From the NCBI GenBank assembly GCA_016296185.1, contig JAEDJT010000003.1:9599-73598 (forward strand): a stretch of 64,000 nucleotides of DNA, written 5' to 3'. The notes below the pieces were generated by a model. That model was not told the DNA's origin. It searched no databases and worked only from the letters and a program-made list of their open reading frames with translations. Numbering within the stretch: position 1 is the stretch's first letter; each line of letters begins with the position of its first letter. The DNA is from Bacilli bacterium (GTDB lineage Bacteria; Bacillota_I; Bacilli_A; RF39; UBA660). The translations under genes and the position numbers were made by a program. This document shows positions 39,056 through 48,750 of this stretch, piece by piece.

Positions 39056-39949
39056 TTAATTCCATAAGTTATTTGGATATTCTCCACTTTCAACTAAATT
39101 TTTGAAAGCTCTTTTTACACTATCTGTATCTTCTTTATAAGTTACACCATACCATACAGCACTTGTATCTAATACATTTACTTTAGCATATCCTTCTTCA
39201 TTAGCTTCACTTAATACTTCAGGGATTAAGAATTCGCATTTTGATAAATCTTCTTCATTTTCTTTAAAGAATACATTCATTTTTTCTTCTAAATATTTAA
39301 AGATTGAAGGATCAAATGCTAACATATTCATTGATACTAATGTATCTGAAGAAATTTCGAATGCTGGTTCTCCACTTAATGGAGTAGCAATAATTTTATC
39401 TCCTTGTCTTTCTATTGAACTTTCAGTAATTTTTGTTAATAGTCCATCTTCAAATGATAAAACTCCTCTTTTAACTGAACCATTTTCTGTCATTGTATTT
39501 GCAACTTTATATCCAATTGTTGCATATTCATTATTATTTGATTCTTTCAAGAATTTTGCTGCAACTTCAAATGCGTCTCTTCCATAGAAGTCATCTGAAT
39601 TAATAACAATAAATTTTTCAGTTACTGCATCTTTTGCACAATAAATTGCTTGTGCTGTTCCCCAAGGTTTTACTCTATCTTCAGGGATTGTAACAAAACT
39701 TGGTATATTGTCCGCTTTTTGGAATACATAATCTACTGCGATATGTGGTTCTACTCTTGAACCTATTGTTTCTTTAAAAATATCATAGTTTTCTTCTTTA
39801 ATAATGAAAATTATTTTTGAAAATCCAGCTTTAATTGCATCATAAACTGAATAATCAATGATAAATTCATCGTTTGGTCCCATTGGAGCTATTTGTTTTA
39901 GTCCTCCAAATCTACTGCCCATTCCTGCAGCCATAATTACTAATTGCAT
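39056..39949 (-). CDS. Sugar-nucleotide pyrophosphorylase (nucleotidyltransferase)
   Basis: A 297-residue protein. The start QLVIMAAGMGSRFGGLKQIAP is the G-x-G-x-R-x-G-G-L-K motif of nucleotidylyltransferases that make sugar nucleotides from sugar phosphates and NTP, and INSDDFYGRDAF carries the metal-binding Asp pair. The exact sugar (glucose-1-P or another) cannot be told from the sequence. The ribosome-binding site AAGGAAAG precedes the start. Between pcrA and ligA, an unusual guest in that pair. Confidence 0.85.
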   Translation of the reverse strand: MQLVIMAAGMGSRFGGLKQIAPMGPNDEFIIDYSVYDAIKAGFSKIIFIIKEENYDIFKETIGSRVEPHIAVDYVFQKADNIPSFVTIPEDRVKPWGTAQAIYCAKDAVTEKFIVINSDDFYGRDAFEVAAKFLKESNNNEYATIGYKVANTMTENGSVKRGVLSFEDGLLTKITESSIERQGDKIIATPLSGEPAFEISSDTLVSMNMLAFDPSIFKYLEEKMNVFFKENEEDLSKCEFLIPEVLSEANEEGYAKVNVLDTSAVWYGVTYKEDTDSVKRAFKNLVESGEYPNNLWN

Positions 39950-39973
39950 AAATCTTTCCTTCTTTCTATCTAT

Positions 39974-42061
39974 TTATATCTTTTTTATGCTTTTATGTGT
40001 TTTCATTAATTTTTTTATGCCAAAATTCTTTGCAAATGCTACTGTTATAAAATCACCTTTTACTTCTACAATAACTCCTCTACCATATACTAAGTGCATT
40101 ATAACGTCACCTGCTTGGAATTCAACATCTTCTTTATCGTTATATAATTCTTCTTTATTAATTTTTTCTTCTTCAAACATATTATTGTTTTTAACATCTA
40201 GCAATTCGCTATCTATTTCTTTTATAAATCTACTTGGTGGATTTATAACATCTTTACCATATAACATTCTTCTTTTAGCATTTGAAATATATAATTTTTC
40301 TCTTGCTCGAGTTATACCTACATAACATAATCTTCTTTCTTCTTCTAATCCTTCTTCTTCTAAAAATGAATTTTGATGTGGGAAGATTCCATCTTCCATA
40401 CCAATTAGGAATACTACTTTAAACTCTAATCCTTTAGCACTATGAATTGTCATTAATGTAACTACATTTTCATCATCTTTATGTTCTGTTACGTCAGCTA
40501 TTAAACTTATTTCTTCTAAGAAATCAGCTAATGATTCAGAACCTGTTCTATCTTCAAATGTTTGTGTAATAGATTTAAATTCTTCTAAGTTATCTAATCT
40601 TAGTTCATTTTCAAGTGATTTATCTGCTTCAAGTTCAGCTCTCATTCCAGATTTATCTAGTATTAATTCAATTAATTCTGTTAATGATAAATTATCACTT
40701 TCTTGAGTTAAATCTCTTATTAATTCTTTAAATGCTAATTCTTTACCTTTAGATATTGTTTGAAATATAGATGTATTTTGTTCTTTTGCTTCTATTTCTA
40801 GTTTAGCTATTGTTGCATCTCCAATTCCTCTTTTTGGTACGTTTATTACTCTTCTTAATGAAATTTCATCATCATTATTAAGTATTAATCTTAAATAACA
40901 TATTAAGTCTTTAATTTCTTTTCTAGAGTAGAAATAATAACTACCTACTACTTTATATGGTTCTCCTGATTTTAAGAACATTTCTTCTACAAGTCTGGCT
41001 TGTGCATTAGTTCTGTATAGAACACCAAAATCTTTACTTTGATATCCTTGTTCTTTTAATTTTTTTATTTCATCTAATACTAATTGTATTTCATGTTTTC
41101 CATCGTATGCTCTTAGATATGATACTTTTGTACCATCTCCATTATTGCTCCATAAGTTTTTTTCTTTTCGTTCTTTATTATTTTTTATTACTGAGTTTGC
41201 AGTATCTAATATATATCTTGTTGAACGATAGTTTTCTTCTAATGGAATTACTTTTGCATCTTTATAATCTTTTTCAAAGTTTAATATGTTTCTAAAATTA
41301 GCTCCTCTAAACATATATATTGATTGATCTGGATCTCCAACTATAAATATATTTTTATTCTTTTTAGCTAATAATTTTGATAGTTTATATTGTACTTCAT
41401 TTGTGTCTTGATACTCGTCTATTAGTATATATTTAAATTTATCTTGATATGATTCTAGTATATCTTTATTTTCAGTAAAAAGTTTTACTGGTAGTCTTAA
41501 TAAGTCATCAAAGTCTACAGAATTATTTTTTCTTAGTACATCTTGATATTCATAATATACTGCTTTTGCAACCTTATCTTGAGGTTGAATAAATAATCTT
41601 TCTATTTCATCTTGTGTTAACATATCGTTCTTTATTGAACTTATTTTATTTCTTATATATGATGGTTGATTCATTTTTGGATCATAACCATTATCTTTTA
41701 ATATTTTTTTTATAATTGATAATACATCATCACTATCTACAATAGAAAAAGTTCTATCAAGTCCTAGTACGCTAGCGTTTTCCCTTATTATTCTTACTCC
41801 CAAAGAGTGAAATGTTCCAACAAATGCATTATTGTTTGGTACTATTTTTTCAAGTCTTTCTCTCATTTCTTTAGCTGCTTTATTTGTAAATGTAATAGCC
41901 AATATATTATAGGAGGGTATTCCTTGGTCTATTAAATTTGCTATTCTAGTTGTTAAAACTTTTGTTTTACCTGAACCAGCTCCAGCTATTACTAAACAAG
42001 GTCCATCAACATGCATTACTGCTTCTCTTTGTTTGTCATTTAATCCGTCTAAATAATTCAT
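39974..42061 (-). CDS. pcrA: ATP-dependent DNA helicase PcrA/UvrD
   Basis: A 695-residue superfamily 1A helicase. Motifs: I AGAGSGKTKVL, Ia TFTNKAAKEM, II IDEYQDTN, III VGDPDQSIYMFRGA, IV LEENYRST, V MTIHSAKGLEF, VI VGITRAREKLYI. Length and order fit PcrA, which acts in plasmid replication, repair and removal of RecA. The chosen ATG at 42061 has AAAGGA six bases upstream; a start five codons earlier lacks this. Confidence 0.95.
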   Translation of the reverse strand: MNYLDGLNDKQREAVMHVDGPCLVIAGAGSGKTKVLTTRIANLIDQGIPSYNILAITFTNKAAKEMRERLEKIVPNNNAFVGTFHSLGVRIIRENASVLGLDRTFSIVDSDDVLSIIKKILKDNGYDPKMNQPSYIRNKISSIKNDMLTQDEIERLFIQPQDKVAKAVYYEYQDVLRKNNSVDFDDLLRLPVKLFTENKDILESYQDKFKYILIDEYQDTNEVQYKLSKLLAKKNKNIFIVGDPDQSIYMFRGANFRNILNFEKDYKDAKVIPLEENYRSTRYILDTANSVIKNNKERKEKNLWSNNGDGTKVSYLRAYDGKHEIQLVLDEIKKLKEQGYQSKDFGVLYRTNAQARLVEEMFLKSGEPYKVVGSYYFYSRKEIKDLICYLRLILNNDDEISLRRVINVPKRGIGDATIAKLEIEAKEQNTSIFQTISKGKELAFKELIRDLTQESDNLSLTELIELILDKSGMRAELEADKSLENELRLDNLEEFKSITQTFEDRTGSESLADFLEEISLIADVTEHKDDENVVTLMTIHSAKGLEFKVVFLIGMEDGIFPHQNSFLEEEGLEEERRLCYVGITRAREKLYISNAKRRMLYGKDVINPPSRFIKEIDSELLDVKNNNMFEEEKINKEELYNDKEDVEFQAGDVIMHLVYGRGVIVEVKGDFITVAFAKNFGIKKLMKTHKSIKKI

Positions 42062-42100
42062 GTTTAATCCTTTCATATATAAAATTATACCATATATGTA

Positions 42101-42133
42101 ATAAAAAAAGAGTAGTTTCTCTACCCTTTTTAT
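42101..42133 (-). terminator. Terminator of the small protein gene
   Basis: A stem AAAAAGGGTAG/CTACTCTTTTT on the minus strand (with one G-U pair). On the plus strand the same position would be an A-C mismatch, so the hairpin favours the minus strand. Confidence 0.7.
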
Positions 42134-42417
42134 AAATATTCCATTATAGCTACATTCTTTTCTAGTTTAACAACTAGGTCTTCTCTATCATATTTTGAGA
42201 AGATTTCATCGAATTCTTCATTATCCATTAAAAACATATTATAGAATTTAACAAATGCTACTTGATAATTAGATATTCCTAATTCTTTCATATATTTAAC
42301 ATTTTTAATTACTATTTCTTTTTTTGCTTCTAATGTTTCTAATGCTTTTTTAGGTAAGCTTTCATTTATTATATTTATTGTATTTTGATCAAATCCTAAA
42401 TCTTTTAAATAATTCAT
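42130..42417 (-). CDS. Small helical protein of unknown function
   Basis: A 95-residue acidic-to-neutral helical protein with no membrane segment. It starts 12 bases after the coiled-coil gene and ends in a terminator. Two short similar units are visible (DLGFDQNTINIIN and ELGISNYQVAFVKF), reminiscent of a repeat. Similar phrases with R-S-K-G-I occur in the larger protein upstream, so the two may be related in function. No family recognised. Confidence 0.6.
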   Translation of the reverse strand: MNYLKDLGFDQNTINIINESLPKKALETLEAKKEIVIKNVKYMKELGISNYQVAFVKFYNMFLMDNEEFDEIFSKYDREDLVVKLEKNVAIMEYL

Positions 42418-42429
42418 AATTTAAGCCTC

Positions 42430-44619
42430 CTATCCTATAAATCCTATATAATCATTTACGATATCTTTAACATCATTTTCAGGTAATCTTAAATTGTATA
42501 ATGCTGCAATTAATAAGATATTTTTTTCTAATCCTTCTAATGATTCACCATCTTTAGCTAATACATCAATAATATATTTCGCATTTCTTTCAATTTTATT
42601 TTTTGAAATTAATTCATCATGAATCTTATATATATTACCACTTACTTGTTCAGCTTTTAATGTGTTAATAACATCATCTTTAAGTCTATTATATTTATCA
42701 TTTGAAGTTGGATCTAAATTAATTTCTTCATAATTTTCTTTATTATATACTTCATCTAATGATGTTATTATTTTCTTAGTTAAATCATTATTCATTGCTT
42801 CAATAATTGCATCATTGTTAGATTTTAAAGATGTTAGATCTTTTAATTCAGCTGTTTTAAATAATTTTCTGAATTCTTCATAATCATAAATGTATTTGTA
42901 GAATGTATTTTGATTATCTTCATCTATAACTGGAATGTTATTTTCTTTACAATAGTTAATAACTTTTAATACTGTTTCAACATTTTTTCCTAATACTTCT
43001 GGATTAGATTCAATTAATCTTTCTAAATCATTTTCTAATAATTGATCTATTTCTGTACTTAATTCAACAGGACTATTCCATAATGTATCTACTGCATATT
43101 TTCCATTTTTTCTTACTATTTTAATTAAGTAATTCTTTAAAATTTCAGTATTAGCATCTATATAGTCTGTTGTTGATAATAATTCTTTATAGATTTTAGA
43201 TTCTTTTTCATCTAATTCAATTCCAGCTTTATTTAATTTATCAATATTTTCATAGTATTTTGCAATATCTAATTCTAATAAATTAATGTTATTATCTTTT
43301 ATTTCTACATTATTAGTTTTAAGTGATTCAAATTTATTTTTTAATGATTCTACACTGTATTTAATATTTCCTGCTAAGAATTCTTTTTTGATGGTTTTAT
43401 CTGTAATTCCTTTGCTTCTTAGGAATGTTATTTTATTTCCTAATTCTTCATCTGCTAAATACATATAGTTGTCAAATCTAATTGGCTCATCTTCTTTAGC
43501 AAAATCTATACTTCTTAAGTGTTCATCATTTTTTCTAATTATACTTTCATCTGTATTAGATAAAATTTCTTTTGTTTTATCATCTAATTTAGATTCATCA
43601 ATATTTAATTCTGATAATAATTTTGATAATTCACTTTCTTCAGGTTGTTGTACTTCTTCTGGTTCATTTACTTCTTCAATAATATTTTTATCTTCGAATG
43701 GATTCATTTCACTTTCTTCTGGTTCTTCATTATAAAGTGTAATGATGTCTTCTTCTTTTTCTTCTATTATTGGAGCTATTTCTTCTTCCTCTTCTTCGAT
43801 GATAGCTGGTTCTTCAGTTTCTTCTACTTCTTCAATAATATTATTTTCTTCTGTTTCTTCAACTGTTTCTTCTACTTCTTCAGTAGGTTCTTCTGCTTCT
43901 TCATCTTCTTCGATAACGATATCTTTGGCGAAAATATTATTTTCTCCTCTATCAAAAACAGGGATGAATTTATCTTCCCTGTCTTTATATTCATTAACAT
44001 ATTCTGATAATCCTTTTTCAGGGAATAGGATTAAGAATTCTAATTCAGATGTTTCATCATCATTGAATACACCTAGTTCAGTTAATAATTTTTTAATGTA
44101 ACCCCTATTGTATGAATCATTTTCATTTACTAGAATATCATCTAATAAATTATTTAATTTCACTTTAACGTTTTCAGCATTTTGTAGTTTTTCTTCTTCT
44201 TCTTTTTTATTCTCATTTAGTTTTTCAATTTCAACTTTTTTATCTTCGATAATTTTTTCAGTATCGCTGATTTTTTCGTTTAATTGATTTTCATGTCTAG
44301 GTTTTTCATCTTGTAGTTTTTGTACTAAAGATCCTAATTCAATATTTACATCAACTGCATTTAATGCTTCAAAACTATCGTTATCGTATTTACTGAAAGC
44401 TTCAAGAAAACTAGTGGCCTGTTTAGTAAATGTGTTTAATTCGCTTTCTAAATCAGTTTTTATTCCTTCTTGTTCCCTTTTTACTCTTTCAGTTTCATCT
44501 GTTGAAGAAATGATATCGTCTATTCTAGTTTGAATACTAGTTGTAACAATACTTTCATCTCCACGAAGATTATATAACCTGTCTAATAATCGTAATTTTT
44601 CTTGTGTTAAATCGGCCAC
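42430..44619 (-). CDS. Long coiled-coil protein with acidic middle
   Basis: A 729-residue protein with no membrane segment. Residues about 1-170 are predicted coiled coil, rich in Glu, Lys, Asn and Leu (KIEDKKVEIEKLNENKKEE). Residues about 230-360 are an unusually acidic and probably disordered run of Glu, Val, Ile and Pro. The C-terminal half has helical repeat-like units (e.g. RSKGITDKTIKKEFL). GTG at 44619 is the start, six bases after GGTG, as in most neighbours. Its function is not recognised; a scaffold or organiser is possible. Confidence 0.65.
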   Translation of the reverse strand: MADLTQEKLRLLDRLYNLRGDESIVTTSIQTRIDDIISSTDETERVKREQEGIKTDLESELNTFTKQATSFLEAFSKYDNDSFEALNAVDVNIELGSLVQKLQDEKPRHENQLNEKISDTEKIIEDKKVEIEKLNENKKEEEEKLQNAENVKVKLNNLLDDILVNENDSYNRGYIKKLLTELGVFNDDETSELEFLILFPEKGLSEYVNEYKDREDKFIPVFDRGENNIFAKDIVIEEDEEAEEPTEEVEETVEETEENNIIEEVEETEEPAIIEEEEEEIAPIIEEKEEDIITLYNEEPEESEMNPFEDKNIIEEVNEPEEVQQPEESELSKLLSELNIDESKLDDKTKEILSNTDESIIRKNDEHLRSIDFAKEDEPIRFDNYMYLADEELGNKITFLRSKGITDKTIKKEFLAGNIKYSVESLKNKFESLKTNNVEIKDNNINLLELDIAKYYENIDKLNKAGIELDEKESKIYKELLSTTDYIDANTEILKNYLIKIVRKNGKYAVDTLWNSPVELSTEIDQLLENDLERLIESNPEVLGKNVETVLKVINYCKENNIPVIDEDNQNTFYKYIYDYEEFRKLFKTAELKDLTSLKSNNDAIIEAMNNDLTKKIITSLDEVYNKENYEEINLDPTSNDKYNRLKDDVINTLKAEQVSGNIYKIHDELISKNKIERNAKYIIDVLAKDGESLEGLEKNILLIAALYNLRLPENDVKDIVNDYIGFIG

Positions 44620-44639
44620 AATACACACCTCGCTTATTA

Positions 44640-44702
44640 TGTAGTTATTATAGCAAATAATCATTGATAAGTAAATGCTTTTTGTTGTGTTTTATAACTA
44701 CA
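44640..44702. repeat. 9-bp inverted repeat in a divergent promoter region
   Basis: TGTAGTTAT (44640-44648) and ATAACTACA (44694-44702) are perfect complements 45 bp apart, framing the space between the divergent coiled-coil gene and the importer operon. It is a candidate operator pair. Confidence 0.45.
44647..44675 (-). promoter_or_regulatory. Promoter of the coiled-coil gene
   Basis: TTTACT (44670-44675) and TATAAT (44647-44652) on the minus strand with a 17-bp spacer. The -10 overlaps one arm of the inverted repeat at 44640. Confidence 0.7.
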
Positions 44703-44749
44703 CATTTGAACTTTTTTTGAATATACTACATTGAAAGTGGAGGGTTAAA

Positions 44750-45721
44750 ATGAAAAAATTTATAATTATATTTATTAGTTTATTCTTAGTTGTTTTTTCT
44801 ATATTATATAGTACTTTTTTTACTAAAAAAGATACTATTAAAGTTGCTGAAGTTACTCATTCTCTTTTCTATACACCTTTTTATGTTGCAATAGAGAATG
44901 GTTATTTTAAAGATGAAGGCTTAAATATAGAATTAATACTAACAAGTGGAGCTGATAAAGTTGCTAGTTCTGTTTTATCTAATGATGTTCAAATTGGTTT
45001 TGCAGGTCCAGAAGCTACTATTTATGTATATAAAAATAATGAAAAAGATTACTTAGTTACCTTTGCTGGTTTAACTAAAAAAGATGGTCAATTTATTGTT
45101 TCTAGAAATAATATTAGTAATTTTAATATTGAAGATTTATATGGCAAAAAGGTATTAGCTGGTAGAGCTGGTGGAATGCCTGTTTTAAATTTCCTTAATG
45201 GTATAAAAAAATTAAATGGTGATTCAAGTAAGATAGATATTGATACAAGTATTGATTTTAGTAGTCTTACTGGTACTTTTATATCAGGTTATGGAGATTA
45301 CGTTAATTTATTTGAACCTAATGCAACAAAGTTAGAAAAACTAGGTTTAGGTCATGTAGTTGCTAGTATTGGTGAATATAGTGGTGATTTACCTTATACT
45401 GCATTCTTTAGTAGAAAAAGTTATATAAATAATAATAAAGATACTATTGAAAGATTTAATAAAGCTTTAAATAGAGGTTTATTATATGTACAACAACATG
45501 ATGAAAATGATATTGCAAAAGTTGTATTAAATCAATTTAGTGATACTTCATTAGATGATATTAAAACTATTGTTAAAAGGTATAAAGATAATGATACTTG
45601 GTTTAATAATACTACTATAGAAGAAAAATATTTTAATAATTTAGAAAATATAATGATTGATAATAATCTTCTTGATAAATATGTACCATTTAATAATTTA
45701 GTAATTAACTTAAATGAATAA
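44750..45721 (+). CDS. NMT1/SsuA-type substrate-binding protein
   Basis: A 323-residue solute-binding protein of an importer. One N-terminal membrane segment without a lipobox Cys anchors it. The family core is present: AEVTHSLFYTPFYVAIENGYFKDEGLNIELI, the DVQIGFAGPEATIYVYKN stretch, then DLYGKKVLAGRAGGMPVLNF. These proteins bind thiamine precursors, sulfonates, nitrate or similar small ligands; the ligand is not clear. SD GGAGGG precedes the ATG. Followed by, and overlapping, the ATPase gene. Confidence 0.85.
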   Translation: MKKFIIIFISLFLVVFSILYSTFFTKKDTIKVAEVTHSLFYTPFYVAIENGYFKDEGLNIELILTSGADKVASSVLSNDVQIGFAGPEATIYVYKNNEKDYLVTFAGLTKKDGQFIVSRNNISNFNIEDLYGKKVLAGRAGGMPVLNFLNGIKKLNGDSSKIDIDTSIDFSSLTGTFISGYGDYVNLFEPNATKLEKLGLGHVVASIGEYSGDLPYTAFFSRKSYINNNKDTIERFNKALNRGLLYVQQHDENDIAKVVLNQFSDTSLDDIKTIVKRYKDNDTWFNNTTIEEKYFNNLENIMIDNNLLDKYVPFNNLVINLNE

Positions 45722-46484
45722 AATAATTGAATTAAAAGATATAAGTAAGAAATTTAATACATTATCTGGTGAAGTCGAAGTTTTTAATAATATTAATATA
45801 GACATTTATAGCAATGAGTTTTTATCTATTATTGGTACAAGTGGTTGTGGTAAAAGTACTTTACTAAATGTTATTTCTAAATTAGACAATCATTATGATG
45901 GTTCTGTTAACTATTTAGATGATATTACTATAGGTTATATGCTACAAGAAGATGCATTAATTGAATATTATAATGTGTTTGATAATATATGTTTAGGTTT
46001 AAAAATCAATAATAAATACAATGAAAATACTATTAATTATGTTAATAGTTTATTAGATAAATATGATCTAATTTCATATAAATATAAACATCCTAGTGAA
46101 TTATCCGGTGGTATGAGACAAAGAGTTGCTCTTATTAGAACTTTATCATTAAAACCTGATGTTTTATTATTAGATGAACCTTTTTCGGCTTTAGATTATA
46201 CAACTAGATTATTAATTAATAATGATGTTCATAAAATTATCAAAGATTCGGGTATAACTGCTATTATGGTGACACATGATATTGAAGAGGCATTAAGTAT
46301 GTCAGATAGAATTATTGTATTAGATGGCAAACCTGCATCTATTAAGAATATTTATACTATCAATAACAATAATATTCCTTCTAAAAATAGAAACAATAAT
46401 AAAGAAATATATGAAAGTATTTTGGATGATTTATGTCAGAAGAACAAAGAAAGTTTATCAAATCCTATAATCGAAACAAATTAG
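45714..46484 (+). CDS. Importer ATP-binding protein, SsuB/TauB-like
   Basis: A 256-residue ABC ATPase with Walker A GTSGCGKST, Q-loop MLQED, signature LSGGMRQR, Walker B VLLLDEPFSALD and the H-loop THDIEEA. The THDIEEAL phrase is typical of nitrate/sulfonate/thiamine-precursor importers. It overlaps the substrate-binding gene by eight bases and the permease gene by about 52 bases, so the three are tightly coupled. Confidence 0.93.
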   Translation: MNKIIELKDISKKFNTLSGEVEVFNNINIDIYSNEFLSIIGTSGCGKSTLLNVISKLDNHYDGSVNYLDDITIGYMLQEDALIEYYNVFDNICLGLKINNKYNENTINYVNSLLDKYDLISYKYKHPSELSGGMRQRVALIRTLSLKPDVLLLDEPFSALDYTTRLLINNDVHKIIKDSGITAIMVTHDIEEALSMSDRIIVLDGKPASIKNIYTINNNNIPSKNRNNNKEIYESILDDLCQKNKESLSNPIIETN

Positions 46485-47221
46485 TAATAATTATTATAAG
46501 ATTATTTCTTATTATTTCATTTTTATTATGTTGGGAATTATTATCTAAGTATAATATTATTAATTCTTTTATATTTTGTAGTCCATTAAAAATAGTAAAA
46601 TGTATTTATAATTTATATATTAATAATAATTTGTTTAATCATATATGTATTACTTTATATGAAACATTAATATCTTTTATTATCAGTATGTTTATAAGTA
46701 TTACGTTATCAACAATTTTATTTTTATTTAATAATGTTTATAAAATATTTGAACCTATTATTAATCTATTTAATTCATTACCTAAAGTAGCTCTCGGTCC
46801 ATTAATTATTATTATTTTTGGAGCAAATATTAACAGTGTAATAGTTATGGGAATACTTATTAGCTTTATAGTAACAAGTATAATGATTACTAATAGTTTT
46901 TATAATACTAATAAGACTATGATTAAATTATTTAAAACATTTAAATCTAATAGTTTTCAACTTATTTATTATTTAATATTCCCATATAATATTAATACTA
47001 TTATATCAGCATTTAAATTAGGTATTAGTATGTGTTTAATTGGAGTTATATCTGGTGAGTTTTTAATTAGTAAGTCTGGTTTAGGATATTTAATAATATA
47101 TGGAACACAAGTTTTTAATATGGATTTAGTTTTTAGTGGAATATCTTTATTATTAATACTATCTATCATTTTATATGAAGTTGTTAATTTTCTAGATTAT
47201 TTAATTATTAAAAAAAAGTAA
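46433..47221 (+). CDS. Importer permease, SsuC-like
   Basis: A 262-residue membrane protein with about six segments. Matches the BPD_transp_1 family: LFNSLPKVALGPLIIIIFG (the conserved permease P-K/R-A-x-x-P segment) and the EAA-like coupling block SAFKLGISMCLIGVISGEFLISKSGLG. The start lies inside the ATPase gene, 52 bases before its stop, with GGATGAT upstream. Together with the two genes before it, forms one importer. Confidence 0.85.
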   Translation: MSEEQRKFIKSYNRNKLVIIIIRLFLIISFLLCWELLSKYNIINSFIFCSPLKIVKCIYNLYINNNLFNHICITLYETLISFIISMFISITLSTILFLFNNVYKIFEPIINLFNSLPKVALGPLIIIIFGANINSVIVMGILISFIVTSIMITNSFYNTNKTMIKLFKTFKSNSFQLIYYLIFPYNINTIISAFKLGISMCLIGVISGEFLISKSGLGYLIIYGTQVFNMDLVFSGISLLLILSIILYEVVNFLDYLIIKKK

Positions 47222-47240
47222 GATTACTATCTTACTTTTT
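47212..47240. terminator. Bidirectional terminator
   Basis: A 12-bp stem AAAAAGTAAGAT/ATCTTACTTTTT between the convergent importer operon and signal peptidase gene. Confidence 0.85.
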
Positions 47241-48741
47241 CTATTGATATAATAGGTTTTCTTGGCTTTTTAATCTTTTGATTTTTTACTTTTTGAACCT
47301 TACCTTTTTTTGGTAAATTATTTTGTTTTTCTAATAATTCATCTATTGGTAATTTTGCTGGTTCATCTTTCTTAGTAGATTTTCTTTTTACAGTTTTAAT
47401 ATCTTTAGGATCAAGATTTAATCTTGGTTTTTTATTTTTTTCCTTTTCTGTAATTTGTTTTTCAACTACTGGTTTTAATGTTACTTCAACTTTTTTAGAT
47501 TCAGTTTTCTTTGGTTCTATTTCTCTAACATAAGTTTTATTAACACGTTTTTTATTTTTAGTTTCCTCTTCTGATACTACTTTAATACGGTTTCCTTTCA
47601 AGAAGTTTTCTTCTCTAACTTTTTTAGTTTTCTTTTCTTCTTGTTTATTTTCTTTTAATTTATCCATATCTTTTAGCATTTTATCAAGTTCTGCAATTTT
47701 ACTATCATATTCTTTTATTTTACTTGTTAATTCATCAGTATCTAATATTTCATATTGTTCATTAACTACTGTAGTTTTTACTTTTTTAGGTTTTGGTTTT
47801 TTAACTACTTTATCTTCTATAGGTTCTTGAACTATTTCTTCTTTTGATTCATTTTCAATATTAAATATTCCTAGAGGATCAAATAATGCTAAATCTTCTT
47901 CATCAAGTTGTTCTATTTCTTCAATTTCTTGTTTTGTTACAACTTCCGGTTCTTCAACTTTTTTTGTTGTATATTTATTATTTTTAACTTCAATTATTGT
48001 TTCTTCATATTTTTCTAAGAAACTTTCATGTTTTGTTTTTATTTTTTTATCTAATTCTTTTTCTTTTAGTTCTGTTACTATTTCTTCTTTTCTTTGTTGC
48101 TCCATTTCTTTTTTATCTTCTTTTGATTCTATTACTTTTTCTTCTTTTACTGTAACTTTATTAACTTTATTTTTTAATTTAATTAATTTTATTAATTTAT
48201 ATACATCTATAAATATATATATTGCAATTGGAATTAATAATAGGAATAGCCATCCTTTTTTTTCTGATATTAAAAATTGTACTTTTCCTAGTTTTGGAAT
48301 AATAGCTATTTTTTTACCAATTACTTGATCATGTGTTACAAATAAACTATCAGGTTCTGAATTGTTATCACCTTGTGTCATATATTCATATTGTCCATCT
48401 GGTAACTGAGCTACTTCAACTACTCTATGAGTTATTGTCATTCCTTCGCTATTTGGAGCTTTAGATATATAAGTAATTATATCTCCTACTTGAATATTTT
48501 CAGGATTGTCTTCTCTAGCATTAATTACTACATCATATACTTCTATAGTTGGAGTCATACTTGGACTAACTATTGTATAAATAGATATTTTAGATCTATA
48601 ATCTTCATTATTTTGATTTATTTGTGATGTTATTATGTAATAAATTAAAAATAAACCAATTAGGCACACAAAAACAATTGCTATGTAATATAGCACTTTT
48701 AACAAAACTGATAAAAATTTGTTTTTGTTTTTGTTTTCCAT
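47227..48741 (-). CDS. SipW-type signal peptidase I with long cytoplasmic tail
   Basis: A 504-residue serine protease of the ER/archaeal-type signal peptidase branch. The first segment (about residues 14-38) is a membrane helix, followed by the active-site Ser in YTIVSPSMTPTIEV and the catalytic His in TITHRVVEV (the Ser-His pair of SipW in place of Ser-Lys). TQGDNNSEPD is the later conserved box. A second membrane segment follows, and then about 310 residues of highly charged Lys/Glu-rich sequence, far longer than the usual 190 residues. It is next to two secreted proteins it probably processes. Confidence 0.85.
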   Translation of the reverse strand: MENKNKNKFLSVLLKVLYYIAIVFVCLIGLFLIYYIITSQINQNNEDYRSKISIYTIVSPSMTPTIEVYDVVINAREDNPENIQVGDIITYISKAPNSEGMTITHRVVEVAQLPDGQYEYMTQGDNNSEPDSLFVTHDQVIGKKIAIIPKLGKVQFLISEKKGWLFLLLIPIAIYIFIDVYKLIKLIKLKNKVNKVTVKEEKVIESKEDKKEMEQQRKEEIVTELKEKELDKKIKTKHESFLEKYEETIIEVKNNKYTTKKVEEPEVVTKQEIEEIEQLDEEDLALFDPLGIFNIENESKEEIVQEPIEDKVVKKPKPKKVKTTVVNEQYEILDTDELTSKIKEYDSKIAELDKMLKDMDKLKENKQEEKKTKKVREENFLKGNRIKVVSEEETKNKKRVNKTYVREIEPKKTESKKVEVTLKPVVEKQITEKEKNKKPRLNLDPKDIKTVKRKSTKKDEPAKLPIDELLEKQNNLPKKGKVQKVKNQKIKKPRKPIISIEKVR

Positions 48742-48750
48742 ATATTTCCT

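Noticed and set aside
43645..44101. Long plus-strand open frames rich in Phe or Ser opposite the coiled-coil gene.
   Set aside because: They are antisense to the Glu-rich coding stretch, which produces low-complexity frames on the other strand.
44620..44749. Thiamine (TPP) riboswitch before the NMT1-like importer.
   Set aside because: The leader is short and I could not find the conserved TPP riboswitch elements.
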